Source of the DNA: a virus
Strand: one strand, 5' to 3'
Virus record (IMG/VR): IMGVR_UViG_3300044675_001548
Coordinates: 54,229-118,228 of that record
Length of the DNA stretch: 64,000 nucleotides
Made by a program: the position numbers and the translations under genes. Under the pieces are notes generated by a model. It saw only the letters and a program-made list of their open reading frames with translations, made no database searches and was not told where the DNA came from. Below, piece by piece: positions 1-7,047 of this stretch (its first letter is position 1; every line of letters starts with the position of its first letter).

Positions 1-162
1 GTAGATATTCAAGACCTTTCCGAAAATCTTTACGATTATGAAATTCTTGAAGTTTTAGATGGATTTAATGATACCTACACAGGCTCATCATTTAAAAGCT
101 ATGAAGAAGCACAAACAGCCTGTCTAGCTAATTTAATTGAAATTGTAGAACAAAAAAAATGA
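1..162 (+). CDS. Conserved hypothetical protein, C-terminal part
   Basis: This is an open frame entering from the left edge and ending at TGA 160-162, so only the last 53 residues are visible. The end contains the pattern SFKSYEEAQTACLANLIEIV. Short proteins with this YEEAQ..C...LI.IV ending are common in phages and mobile elements of Bacteroidota, but I know no function for them. The true start lies outside the window. The next gene starts about 95 bases downstream. Confidence 0.6.
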   Translation, partial: VDIQDLSENLYDYEILEVLDGFNDTYTGSSFKSYEEAQTACLANLIEIVEQKK

Positions 163-256
163 GAATAGAATGAGATAAATAGTAGTAAAGTGCTAATCCA
201 GCAGATGCTAGGACCATGGGATGGTTAAAATGATTTTATTAATGATTTAAAAATTT
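163..256 (+). other. Short A+T-rich intergenic leader
   Basis: These 94 bases separate the partial first gene from the ParB-like gene. They contain no open frame longer than a few codons. The piece GAGAATAGAATG near 163-174 resembles the right half of the 26-bp repeat found later at 4963-5538, but the left half is absent. No convincing promoter or RNA structure is visible. Confidence 0.4.
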
Positions 257-1006
257 ATGATTATGAAAAAAGGATTTATTCAAATAGCTACAACAACAGA
301 TTATACATTGTTTAACTATTTACCAATGAACAGAATTATTGATGCAAAACAAGTAGAAGCATTAGTACAGAGTCTCCGCAAGATTGGTGTAAGAAGATCA
401 GTAATGTGTATTAAAACAGATCTTATTGATGGTGAGTTAAAAACTTATATTATTGATGGTCAGCATTTGTTACATGCATGTCAAAGGGAAGGCGTTCCAG
501 TTAGATATGAATATGTTGAGGTAACTGATCTTGATGATATAGTACATACTATGGCATTTTACAATAACTCTTCCAAGTCTTGGAAGCTTATGGATTATGT
601 AAATGCTTGGTTATATATTCACCCTGATTACCTTACACTGAAAAAGTTTAAGAACTTGTATAACTTGGAACCACTAATGATTGCAGGTATTTGTAATAAT
701 TCAGATTCTTACAATGGTGTATCTGCTGCAAGTGATTTAATTAAAACTGGTAACTTTAGAGTTACAAATCCAAAAGCTCAAGCAATGTGTAAAGACTTTA
801 GTGATTTGTTTATTAAGATTGGTAAAGCTGATAGATGGGTTAAGCATAACTTCTTGAGAGTATTTATACAGGCTTATAATAGTAAAAATTATGACCATAA
901 AGCTACTCTTCAGAATATTGATGATAACATCAAGACTATTAAAGCTATGACAGATGTATCTGAGGCTAACCAGTTTATCCAAAAGAATGTATTTAATTTA
1001 ATTTAA
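257..1006 (+). CDS. ParB/Srx-like domain protein
   Basis: This 249-aa protein carries a ParB/sulfiredoxin-like N-terminal fold. Residues 20-45 give the pattern PMNRIIDAKQVEALVQSLRK, followed by a strand and the signature IIDGQHLLHACQREGV (about 65-80), equivalent to the DGxHR/DGQH core of ParB-type nuclease/CTPase domains. Phage proteins with this fold are variously DNA-binding, nuclease or modification factors; which applies here is unknown. The C-terminal two thirds is helical and unassigned. The first ATG is used, with a second possible start six bases later (MKKGF). It is followed after 4 bases by the SF2 helicase, so the two are probably co-transcribed. Confidence 0.7.
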   Translation: MIMKKGFIQIATTTDYTLFNYLPMNRIIDAKQVEALVQSLRKIGVRRSVMCIKTDLIDGELKTYIIDGQHLLHACQREGVPVRYEYVEVTDLDDIVHTMAFYNNSSKSWKLMDYVNAWLYIHPDYLTLKKFKNLYNLEPLMIAGICNNSDSYNGVSAASDLIKTGNFRVTNPKAQAMCKDFSDLFIKIGKADRWVKHNFLRVFIQAYNSKNYDHKATLQNIDDNIKTIKAMTDVSEANQFIQKNVFNLI

Positions 1007-1010
1007 AAAA

Positions 1011-2105
1011 ATGAACAGGCAAGAAGTCCAAGAAGAAGCAATCAAAGCTACAGAGGGTAAACAACGTGTTTCAGTGGTACTTGGCACAGGGGTCGGCAAG
1101 ACCCTTGTTGGCCTAACTCATATAGAGCAAAACACTACAGAGTTGATGCGGTGTCTTATTGTAGCACCAAAGAAGGCAATCTTCCAATCATGGAAAGATG
1201 ATGCTGTGAAATTTGGTAAACAAAATTTATTAGGTAGAATGACATTCACTACTTACTTAAGTCTGAACAAACACAATCCTAATGATTATGATGCTGTCTA
1301 TTTGGATGAGATGCATAGTCTACTGGATAGTCACCGGGGATTCCTCCAGTTATACAAAGGTAAAATCCTTGGTCTAACTGGTACTCCACCTAAGCGTGAT
1401 TATTCAGAGAAAGGTAAGTTAGTAAATGAGTTCTGTCCTGTAGTATATACATTCAAAGCAGATGATGCTGTAGAGAATGGAATACTAAATGACTATCAGA
1501 TTATAGTACACCAGATTCAATTAACTGATCAAAAGGTGTATCCAGTCAAAGTAGGCAATAAACAGTATTTAGCATCTGAGATAGATAACTATACTTACTG
1601 GTCTAGAAGATTAGATGTAGGGTCAGGAAATGTGCATATGCTCAGAGTGATGAGAATGAAGGCTATGATGGAGTATCCTAGTAAAGAAAGATATACTAAA
1701 AAGCTAATGGAAAGCATTAGTACTAAGTGCATTATATTTGCTAATACTCAAGCCCAGGCTGATAGATTATGTGAATACAGCTATCATAGCGGTAATAAGG
1801 AGTCTGAGGATAATCTAGAACTGTTTAAGAAAGGTGAAATTACTAAGTTATCTACGGTACTGCAGTTAAATGAGGGTGTGAATATACCCAATCTTAAGCA
1901 AGGTATCATTATGCATGCGTATGGTAATGAGAGAAAAGCTGCACAGAGAATTGGTAGGTTACTCCGGTTAAACCCTGATGACAAAGCTATTGTACACATA
2001 CTATGTTATATGGATTCAATAGATGAAAAATGGGTAAAAGAAGCCTTGGAGAACTTTGACCAGACTAAAATTATTTGGAAAGATTTTAATATTTCATTAT
2101 ATTAA
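1011..2105 (+). CDS. SF2 DNA helicase (DEAD/DEAH-type)
   Basis: This 364-aa ATP-dependent helicase has the full set of superfamily 2 motifs: Walker A GTGVGKT (residues 25-31), motif II DEMH (99-102), motif III-like TGTPP (123-127) and a motif VI arginine finger region QRIGRLLRLN near residue 330. It is compact, without extra N- or C-terminal domains, as is typical of small phage SF2 helicases conserved in crAss-like genomes. It probably acts in DNA replication, recombination or repair. Its start is 4 bases after the ParB-like gene, and the ClpS-like gene begins 4 bases after its stop. Confidence 0.92.
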   Translation: MNRQEVQEEAIKATEGKQRVSVVLGTGVGKTLVGLTHIEQNTTELMRCLIVAPKKAIFQSWKDDAVKFGKQNLLGRMTFTTYLSLNKHNPNDYDAVYLDEMHSLLDSHRGFLQLYKGKILGLTGTPPKRDYSEKGKLVNEFCPVVYTFKADDAVENGILNDYQIIVHQIQLTDQKVYPVKVGNKQYLASEIDNYTYWSRRLDVGSGNVHMLRVMRMKAMMEYPSKERYTKKLMESISTKCIIFANTQAQADRLCEYSYHSGNKESEDNLELFKKGEITKLSTVLQLNEGVNIPNLKQGIIMHAYGNERKAAQRIGRLLRLNPDDKAIVHILCYMDSIDEKWVKEALENFDQTKIIWKDFNISLY

Positions 2106-2109
2106 TAGT

Positions 2110-2364
2110 ATGGAAGAGACTAAAACACACAAGCTGGCAATTTACAATGATGATGTAAATTCCTATGATTATGTTACAGCATGTCTTATTAAGTTATGTA
2201 AACATAATCCTATACAAGCAGAACAATGTGCTATTACAGCACATAATGTAGGAAAATGTGTAGTAAAATCTGGTGCTTTCTTGGACATGTTTGAGTTAAA
2301 AACTACTTTTGATGATCTAGACATTAAGTCTGAAATTGAGGAATATGCAAGTGATATGTATTAA
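2110..2364 (+). CDS. clpS: ClpS-like Clp protease adaptor
   Basis: This 84-aa protein reads as a nearly complete ClpS core. The N-degron pocket signature NDD is at residues 13-15 (context LAIYNDDVNSYDYV), the pocket histidine is at residue 45 (context ITAHNVGKCVVKSG), and the spacing matches ClpS. ClpS delivers proteins with N-terminal aromatic or leucine residues to ClpAP or ClpCP. The pieces QAEQC and GKC.VK.G resemble ClpS of Bacteroidota hosts, which suggests acquisition from the host lineage (inference). An in-frame start upstream would overlap the helicase; ATG 2110, just after the helicase stop, fits the family N-terminus. It could feed phage-chosen substrates to the host protease or compete with host ClpS. 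Confidence 0.85.
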   Translation: MEETKTHKLAIYNDDVNSYDYVTACLIKLCKHNPIQAEQCAITAHNVGKCVVKSGAFLDMFELKTTFDDLDIKSEIEEYASDMY

Positions 2365-2620
2365 TGATGAGAATAAGCCAAAAAGAATCTCTCCATATGA
2401 ATGGATTGAGGAAGGTAAAACCTATACTGTTGTAGAAGTATCTAAAATGGGTTTACAAGCCGGTAAATTTGGATATAAACTTAAAGAAGTGCAACTATCA
2501 GAACAGTCATTTCCATATGAATATTACAATGCAGACAGATTTGTACCAGTAGAGCCATTAAAACAAGCATTAAAAGAAGAAAGAGTAGAAGAAATCTCTG
2601 CAGATCTAGAACTAGTTTAA
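2345..2620 (+). CDS. Conserved hypothetical phage protein
   Basis: This 91-aa protein starts with MQVICINDENKP and contains EEGKTYTVVEV and a YYNADRFVPVE segment, a layout common in small proteins of Bacteroidota phages and prophages. It looks like a compact beta-rich (SH3-like) fold followed by a charged helix. An upstream TTG is in frame, but ATG 2345 gives the usual N-terminus. It overlaps the end of the ClpS-like gene by 20 bases in another frame. The function is unknown. Confidence 0.75.
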   Translation: MQVICINDENKPKRISPYEWIEEGKTYTVVEVSKMGLQAGKFGYKLKEVQLSEQSFPYEYYNADRFVPVEPLKQALKEERVEEISADLELV

Positions 2621-2630
2621 CTTAACACAT

Positions 2631-3071
2631 ATGGAAGAGTACACTAAAGAAGATGTAGTGGAAGCTCTTTTAAAAATCCCTAACAAGTCAAGACATAGAG
2701 TATTAGTTGATCAAAGAAGTTACTTAGTGGCTATTTTAGCTTATAGATTTTTATTAACTGAAAACACTATTGCTAGTCTTACTGGTTTTAAAAGAGACAA
2801 AGTAAACTACAATAAAAAACTTGCATTACAGTTACATGCAGATAAGTCTTATCAGCAAAATGTCTATGTGTATGCTCAAATGTTTCCATTTGATTTTAGT
2901 GTAATTGAACCAAATGAAATTGGTAGCCATAGATCAAAAAGAATTGAACTTGATCTTGATAGAAAGTTTTATAACAAGTTAAAAGCAATTGGAAATATAA
3001 AAGGTCACTCAGACATAAGAGTTACAATCAAATTTTTTTTAGAAAAAAGTATAAAAATATGGGAAGAATGA
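2631..3071 (+). CDS. Putative DNA-binding protein (HTH and ribbon-helix-helix-like)
   Basis: This protein has 146 residues. Residues 28-65 (AILAYRFLLTENTIASLTGF then KRDKVNYNKK) look like a helix-turn-helix with a recognition helix. The last 40 residues (IELDLDRKFYNKLKAIG ... TIKFFLEKSIK) resemble a ribbon-helix-helix or small dimerisation unit. I infer a DNA-binding regulator or replication accessory; no catalytic motif is present. It lies between small unknown genes and overlaps the next gene by 13 bases. Confidence 0.6.
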   Translation: MEEYTKEDVVEALLKIPNKSRHRVLVDQRSYLVAILAYRFLLTENTIASLTGFKRDKVNYNKKLALQLHADKSYQQNVYVYAQMFPFDFSVIEPNEIGSHRSKRIELDLDRKFYNKLKAIGNIKGHSDIRVTIKFFLEKSIKIWEE

Positions 3072-3319
3072 AAGAACTTTGTATGGATATTATTGAAGCC
3101 AATGGTGGTATACCTGAAGGCATGACTATAGGAGATGTAGTCAAAATGAAAGAGTTAGAAAATTATAATTGGCATGAGTATGAACGACAACAAGAGAAAA
3201 ACAGACTACAACAGTATCAACAAGAAAATACAGGAGAGACTGGAAAGGTTGAACAAGTCAGCAAAAAATTCTCCCAGAGATATGGAGAAGCCAAAGAACA
3301 AAAAAACAGTGAACAATGA
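3059..3319 (+). CDS. Hypothetical protein, Gln/Glu-rich C-terminus
   Basis: This is an 86-aa protein with a short folded-looking N-terminus (MKELCMDIIEANGGIPEGM) and a charged, glutamine-rich second half that is probably disordered or coiled. It overlaps both neighbours (13 bases upstream, 4 bases downstream, ATGA type), so it belongs to a translationally coupled series. A second ATG at 3068 is possible. I do not recognise a family. Confidence 0.6.
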   Translation: MGRMKELCMDIIEANGGIPEGMTIGDVVKMKELENYNWHEYERQQEKNRLQQYQQENTGETGKVEQVSKKFSQRYGEAKEQKNSEQ

Positions 3320-3768
3320 AGAAGGTGATTAATTTATTAGGAGCAATACTAATTACAGGAAGTGTTAGTGCTCAATGGACTTATGAGAAAATAGATAATG
3401 GTTTTGATGACCCTTACAAGGTTGCATACACAGAAACAGATAACAATGCTTTTCTTAAGCTAGAAAGAGTGGATACCAATACTATACTTTTTATTAAAGG
3501 TGGTTACTATTGTGATGATAAGCCTGAAGTAGATATAGTATTTGTAGTGAATGGTGTAGATAAGAAGTATAGAAAAGTTTGTGATAAGTCTGAGAAAAAT
3601 AACATAGTTTTCCTAACCTGGTCATTGGAATTGAGACCTGAGATGCTTGCAGATTTTAAAGCAGCATCTGCAGTAAAAATTAGGATAAATGAGAGTTATT
3701 GTACAACAGAAACTTATAAGTTTAACATGAGTGGTAGCAAAGCTGCTTATGACTTTATGCTAAAATAA
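3316..3768 (+). CDS. Secreted (periplasmic) hypothetical protein
   Basis: This 150-aa protein has a clear Sec signal peptide: a basic MKK start, the hydrophobic core VINLLGAILITGS, and a probable cleavage after VSA before QW. The mature part is beta-rich with four cysteines, so disulfides in the periplasm are plausible. No known domain is recognised. It is followed directly by a lipoprotein gene and a small membrane-protein gene, forming an envelope-directed cluster. Such phage cargo often alters the host surface or blocks superinfection; that role is an inference here. Confidence 0.75.
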   Translation: MKKVINLLGAILITGSVSAQWTYEKIDNGFDDPYKVAYTETDNNAFLKLERVDTNTILFIKGGYYCDDKPEVDIVFVVNGVDKKYRKVCDKSEKNNIVFLTWSLELRPEMLADFKAASAVKIRINESYCTTETYKFNMSGSKAAYDFMLK

Positions 3769-3783
3769 TTAAAACAAGCAAAC

Positions 3784-4029
3784 ATGAAAAAGATAATTAG
3801 TGTCTTACTGTTAAGTTTAGTCCTTTTAAGCTGTAAAAAAAAAGAGTGCAAATGTGCTGATGTAAAGGATAAAGATATTGATCATATGCTTAGCTCATCT
3901 GGTAATGTCATAGGAACTTCCTATACTATACTATTTTATGATCCTTGTATTCGTGAGTCTAGATGGGTAAGTGTTAGTGAGGAGCTGTACAATAGCTTAG
4001 GACTTGGTGATACTTATTGTATACCTTAA
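3784..4029 (+). CDS. Small lipoprotein
   Basis: This 81-aa protein has a type II signal peptide: MKKIISVLLLSLVLLSC, with the lipobox LLSC and lipidated Cys17. The mature part begins with a lysine run (KKKECKCADVKDKD) and has additional cysteines. It should be anchored in the inner or outer membrane of a Gram-negative host. No known domain is recognised. Its stop overlaps the start of the next gene (TAATG). Confidence 0.75.
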   Translation: MKKIISVLLLSLVLLSCKKKECKCADVKDKDIDHMLSSSGNVIGTSYTILFYDPCIRESRWVSVSEELYNSLGLGDTYCIP

Positions 4030-4220
4030 TGCTTCACTTTATTAAGTACCTAGTGGTATGGATAAGCCAAAACTTATCTGTACCATTTTGGATGGTTGGT
4101 CATGTACATTTGATGTCCACTATATATGAGGACATTCATGAAATAATAGCATCTTGTGGTATGAATGTACTAGTTGCTGCTGGATTTATTATTGATTATT
4201 TAGAACAAAAAAACAAGTAA
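4029..4220 (+). CDS. Small hypothetical membrane-associated protein
   Basis: This 63-aa protein starts at ATG 4029, overlapping the lipoprotein stop by one base. The stretches FIKYLVVWISQNLSVPFW and NVLVAAGFIIDYL are hydrophobic enough for one or two membrane segments. A TTG four codons upstream is a weaker alternative start. The function is unknown; its position after two exported proteins suggests an envelope role. Confidence 0.55.
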   Translation: MLHFIKYLVVWISQNLSVPFWMVGHVHLMSTIYEDIHEIIASCGMNVLVAAGFIIDYLEQKNK

Positions 4221-4222
4221 AA

Positions 4223-4570
4223 ATGGCAGTTAACAATAAAGTAAAAAATTCAGGAAGGCCTAAGAAGGTTAAGAATGATGATTTTGTAATGATGAAGAGT
4301 GATTTGGAACTTAACTTAGAAAAAGCACAGGCATGGCTTAAAGTTAAGGATGAGGTTATTGCAGACTTAGAAACTAAGTTAGATGAGGCTTATAAAGAGC
4401 AAGAAGACATGCTTAAAGAAGTAGATAAGTGGGTATTCCAAGTAATACACCATTGTGCTGAAGTAGAATCTAAAACAGGTAGAATTACACTACATGATGT
4501 AGACTACTGTGTAGATTTGATCAAAAGAATTATGAAACATAAATTTGAAAGTAAACCTGAAAACTATTAA
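4223..4570 (+). CDS. Hypothetical coiled-coil protein
   Basis: This is a 115-aa protein with a basic N-terminus (NSGRPKKVK) and a heptad-rich middle (residues about 25-75, rich in Glu, Lys and Leu) that should form a coiled coil. The last 40 residues contain the helix DVDYCVDLIKRIMKH. No catalytic motif is visible. It starts 3 bases after the previous gene and ends 3 bases before the next. Confidence 0.65.
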   Translation: MAVNNKVKNSGRPKKVKNDDFVMMKSDLELNLEKAQAWLKVKDEVIADLETKLDEAYKEQEDMLKEVDKWVFQVIHHCAEVESKTGRITLHDVDYCVDLIKRIMKHKFESKPENY

Positions 4571-4572
4571 TT

Positions 4573-4974
4573 ATGAAAGATGTTGTTTTAGCACTTATGA
4601 TAGGTGCAGCCTTTATGTATGAAATGTGGGTGTTTCTTAAAACAAGAGCATTTGTAAAAGTAATTTACATGTTGCCAAATGATGATGAAGATAAAAAATC
4701 AATAAAACTTGCAACTGGTTGTTTTTCAGCAATTTATTTGATGTGGTTAATTTTAGGAATGGCTATTAGTGGACTATGGTATGCTTACTTAGGTATTTTT
4801 GTATTATCTCTTTTACAAGCTCCTGTGGCCAAATATTTTAAGAAAAATAAGCACTGGGAAAGTTTGATACTATTTAAGAAGATAGATGGTATAATATCTA
4901 TGGCTATTCTTATATGGTTATTTGTAGCTCATTTTCATCCTGAACTACTTGGATCTTGGAAAATTAACCTTTAA
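4573..4974 (+). CDS. Polytopic membrane protein
   Basis: This 133-aa protein has four likely transmembrane segments: VVLALMIGAAFMYEMWVF, ATGCFSAIYLMWLILGMAI, YAYLGIFVLSLLQAPVA and IISMAILIWLFVAHF, separated by charged loops. I do not recognise a family. It continues the cluster of envelope-directed genes. The first copy of a 26-bp direct repeat overlaps its last codons and runs to the next start codon. Confidence 0.7.
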   Translation: MKDVVLALMIGAAFMYEMWVFLKTRAFVKVIYMLPNDDEDKKSIKLATGCFSAIYLMWLILGMAISGLWYAYLGIFVLSLLQAPVAKYFKKNKHWESLILFKKIDGIISMAILIWLFVAHFHPELLGSWKINL

Positions 4975-4988
4975 ATCAGAATAGAATG
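4963..4988 (+). repeat. 26-bp start-codon repeat, copy 1
   Basis: The sequence runs from ATTAACCTTTAAATCAG to an ATG and ends exactly with the start codon of the gene at 4986. It is identical over 26 bases to copy 2 at 5321 and has two mismatches to copy 3 at 5513. It spans the end of one coding sequence and the leader of the next. Confidence 0.85.
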
Positions 4989-5342
4989 AAAGCAAATGAA
5001 TTAAGAATAGGAAATTATGTTTATGATACTTTAGGTAAAGTAAATAAAATAGATTTAGAAGCAATTACCTATATTGTAAAAGAACCACATAATCAAGTTA
5101 AACCAATACCACTAACTGAAGAATGGTTGTTAAAGTTTGGGTTTGAGAAGTCAAAAGTAAGTAGCCAATTTGACAAAGAAAAATTAACAATACAAGTATC
5201 AAATGAATTAGAGCGTCATAAAAAAGGTAGAGTTTATTTTAATTCTTGGGCTATTTTAGAGGAATCTATTAAATATGTTCACCAACTACAAAACTTATAC
5301 TTTGCACTGACAGGAGAAGAATTAACCTTTAAATCAGAATAG
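4986..5342 (+). CDS. Conserved Bacteroidota phage/prophage protein (ELRIGN family)
   Basis: This 118-aa protein matches a family I recognise from Bacteroidota prophages: N-terminal MKANELRIGNYVYD, a central IPLTEEWLLKFGF, and C-terminal YVHQLQNLYFALTGEEL. The family is small and soluble with no known activity. The start codon is the end of repeat copy 1, and its last codons lie in repeat copy 2. The repeat is therefore partly coding here (LTFKSE at the C-terminus). Confidence 0.8.
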   Translation: MKANELRIGNYVYDTLGKVNKIDLEAITYIVKEPHNQVKPIPLTEEWLLKFGFEKSKVSSQFDKEKLTIQVSNELERHKKGRVYFNSWAILEESIKYVHQLQNLYFALTGEELTFKSE

Positions 5343-5346
5343 AATG
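5321..5346 (+). repeat. 26-bp start-codon repeat, copy 2
   Basis: This is identical over 26 bases to copy 1 (4963-4988) and again ends exactly on a start codon, here of the small gene at 5344. It also encodes the last residues of the upstream gene. Confidence 0.85.
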
Positions 5347-5517
5347 ATAATAGTAAAATGTAATGATAAAAATATAGGAGAAATAAAATGTGAATCAATG
5401 TATGAAGCTCACACTTGGAAAATATATCTTAATGCAAATGGATATGAATGTGAAGTGCTTAATAATGGAGAATCAATAAATCTCTCTAATGAAATTCAAC
5501 ACCCAAATAGTTATTAA
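5344..5517 (+). CDS. Small hypothetical protein (57 aa)
   Basis: This short gene reads MIIVKCNDKNIGEI and ends with HPNSY before TAA 5515-5517. It starts one base after the upstream stop, at the ATG that ends repeat copy 2, and ends inside repeat copy 3. Placement between two repeat copies in the same pattern as its neighbours supports it as a real gene. It contains two cysteines and no recognised domain. Confidence 0.6.
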   Translation: MIIVKCNDKNIGEIKCESMYEAHTWKIYLNANGYECEVLNNGESINLSNEIQHPNSY

Positions 5518-5538
5518 CCTTTAAATCAGAATAAGATG
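5513..5538 (+). repeat. 26-bp start-codon repeat, copy 3
   Basis: ATTAACCTTTAAATCAGAAT is conserved with copies 1 and 2. The last bases before ATG read AAG instead of AGA (two mismatches). It ends on the start codon of the gene at 5536. Confidence 0.8.
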
Positions 5539-5820
5539 GAAGAAAAAATAACAAATGAAACATTAATTCAAGATGGTTGGATTAATGAGGGTATTAGTTA
5601 CTCTAGAGATTGGGCTGGATCAAAATATAGATTGTTTCTATCCCATAATTATGGAGTAGATGGTAATTATTTTATAAAGCTTCAACAAGATTTGAGTGAC
5701 TATTCTCCTTCAATAAACATAAACTGTTTAACAATGAGAGATTTGGAATCAGTACAATATTTGTTTCACAGAGCAACTGCTTTGGATGTAATAAAAGATG
5801 TCATGAGAAATTATCTTTAG
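5536..5820 (+). CDS. Hypothetical protein
   Basis: This 94-aa soluble protein is mixed alpha/beta (INEGISYSRDW, YRLFLSHNYG, then a helical C-terminus). It is the third gene whose start is supplied by the 26-bp repeat. It ends with a TAG stop, direct evidence that TAG is not reassigned here. No family is recognised. Confidence 0.65.
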   Translation: MEEKITNETLIQDGWINEGISYSRDWAGSKYRLFLSHNYGVDGNYFIKLQQDLSDYSPSININCLTMRDLESVQYLFHRATALDVIKDVMRNYL

Positions 5821-5824
5821 ATGT

Positions 5825-6109
5825 ATGACACTCAGAGATACAGAACTAATAGGTAGGAGACTTGTAAAGTATGGGTTTTTTAGATCTAATAACAATCATC
5901 ATAATTATGAGTGCTTGAGAAGACATGCTCGTACTGGTATTGGTATAAAGTTTATCAAATATGGTTCAATATGGGTGGCAGATTTTCTTTATCATATTGA
6001 TCATTGTACAATGGTAAAGTTTAATCACCATGAGGCTGTATTTACTCCAGAATGGGTAATAGAGGAACATGATAAATTAATAGCAATGTTTAAATTTTTA
6101 AGAGGATGA
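5825..6109 (+). CDS. Hypothetical protein, His-rich
   Basis: This 94-aa protein contains a run NNNHHNYECLRRHARTG and a C-terminal helix. The pattern (LGRRLVKYGFF, IKFIKYGSIWVADFLYHI) resembles small beta-rich proteins of Bacteroidota phages. An ATG four bases upstream is in a closed frame, so 5825 is the start. It overlaps the next gene by 4 bases (ATGA). Confidence 0.6.
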   Translation: MTLRDTELIGRRLVKYGFFRSNNNHHNYECLRRHARTGIGIKFIKYGSIWVADFLYHIDHCTMVKFNHHEAVFTPEWVIEEHDKLIAMFKFLRG

Positions 6110-6513
6110 TAAAAACATTTAAAGATCCTAAGATTATGAAATTAATCCAGGAAATTTGTACAGAACATCAACTGGTTGCAAAACCAAGTGATAGTAATAT
6201 TGGATATTTATGGTTTATGTATGCAGCAGGTACTAAAGCAGGAACATTTAGACCCTTTATCTTTTTAGCAGAGTTAAACTTACTAGTTAAAACAGGTTAT
6301 ACTACTGAAGATGAAAAGCAGAACATGCTTGGTATGTTTCTTAGTTCAGATGAGGATAATGCTAATATAATGGCATATTCTATTCTTACATTAAGAAGCA
6401 ACAGAATAAAAGATATGGGATTGTGGACTCCTGATAATGATAAATACAGTGAAATTGATTACATTAGAGATATTATTAACACTGAAATATTTATGAACCA
6501 ATGGCACAAATAA
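6106..6513 (+). CDS. Hypothetical protein
   Basis: This is a 135-aa, largely helical protein with no signal peptide and no catalytic motif that I recognise. The segment YLWFMYAAGTKAGTFRPFIF is hydrophobic but interrupted, so it is more likely a buried core than a membrane span. It overlaps the previous gene by 4 bases and the next by 13. Confidence 0.6.
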   Translation: MIKTFKDPKIMKLIQEICTEHQLVAKPSDSNIGYLWFMYAAGTKAGTFRPFIFLAELNLLVKTGYTTEDEKQNMLGMFLSSDEDNANIMAYSILTLRSNRIKDMGLWTPDNDKYSEIDYIRDIINTEIFMNQWHK

Positions 6514-6725
6514 TTTTAAGGTTTAGAGAAGATGAACTTGAAGATGCTAGAACAGCATTGGATGGTTGGAAATGGAAAATGGCTATGTGGGATCTTGATC
6601 AACATCTCAGAAGTGAGATAAAGTATAATGAGAAGTTATCTGCAGAAGCAGATGAAGCTTATCAAGCTATCAGAGATAAGATCCGGGAAATATTACATGA
6701 CAGTAACTTAAATATAGAATCATGA
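6501..6725 (+). CDS. Conserved small phage protein (LRSEIKY family)
   Basis: This 74-aa protein has an N-terminal beta strand (MAQIILRFRED) and a long helix with WDLDQHLRSEIKYNEKLS, a pattern widespread in unrelated phages (W.(D)..LR(S/N)..KY). No biochemical role is established that I know of. It overlaps neighbours by 4-13 bases. Confidence 0.75.
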   Translation: MAQIILRFREDELEDARTALDGWKWKMAMWDLDQHLRSEIKYNEKLSAEADEAYQAIRDKIREILHDSNLNIES

Positions 6726-6904
6726 CTTGTGTAAAATGTGGAGCTCCTGCAACTAAGAGGTATAGTCCTGATCTTGATATCAAGGGTATAGGAATGTGTG
6801 CTGAGCATACTGATGAAATTATGATGGATCTTATGGTAGCTCAGTTTGACAAAAGAGGCTGGGAGAAATTTGAGAAAAAGTATTTACCTAAAAAAGATAA
6901 GTGA
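6722..6904 (+). CDS. Small zinc-ribbon-like protein
   Basis: This 60-aa protein has CVKC near the N-terminus and a C..H pair (MCAEH) about 20 residues later, a spacing suited to binding one zinc ion. The rest is a helical, charged tail. Such small ribbons are usually protein- or nucleic-acid-binding; the partner is unknown. Its stop TGA overlaps the ATG of the following micro-gene. Confidence 0.6.
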   Translation: MTCVKCGAPATKRYSPDLDIKGIGMCAEHTDEIMMDLMVAQFDKRGWEKFEKKYLPKKDK

Positions 6905-6999
6905 TGGAATTTGTGATTATAACAGTAGTAGTATTTGCAGTTGCAGGTTTAATAATTAATAGCTTAAGAAATGAAAATTATTATAACTGGGATGATTGA
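6904..6999 (+). CDS. Single-span membrane micro-protein (31 aa)
   Basis: This short gene reads MEFVIITVVVFAVAGLIINS followed by a polar tail ending in WDD. The hydrophobic core is one transmembrane helix with a short cytoplasmic or periplasmic tail. The start overlaps the previous stop (TGATG), which supports translation. A further 18-codon frame at 6992-7048 also has TAATG-type junctions, but it is too short to call. Confidence 0.45.
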   Translation: MEFVIITVVVFAVAGLIINSLRNENYYNWDD

Positions 7000-7047
7000 T
7001 TGTGTATACACAGCTATCATCAGTATTATTTATAAAAATCTGGAATA

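Noticed and set aside
163-256. Possible tRNA or structured RNA in the first intergenic gap
   Set aside because: No cloverleaf can be drawn and only a trivial AGC/GCT inverted pair is present.
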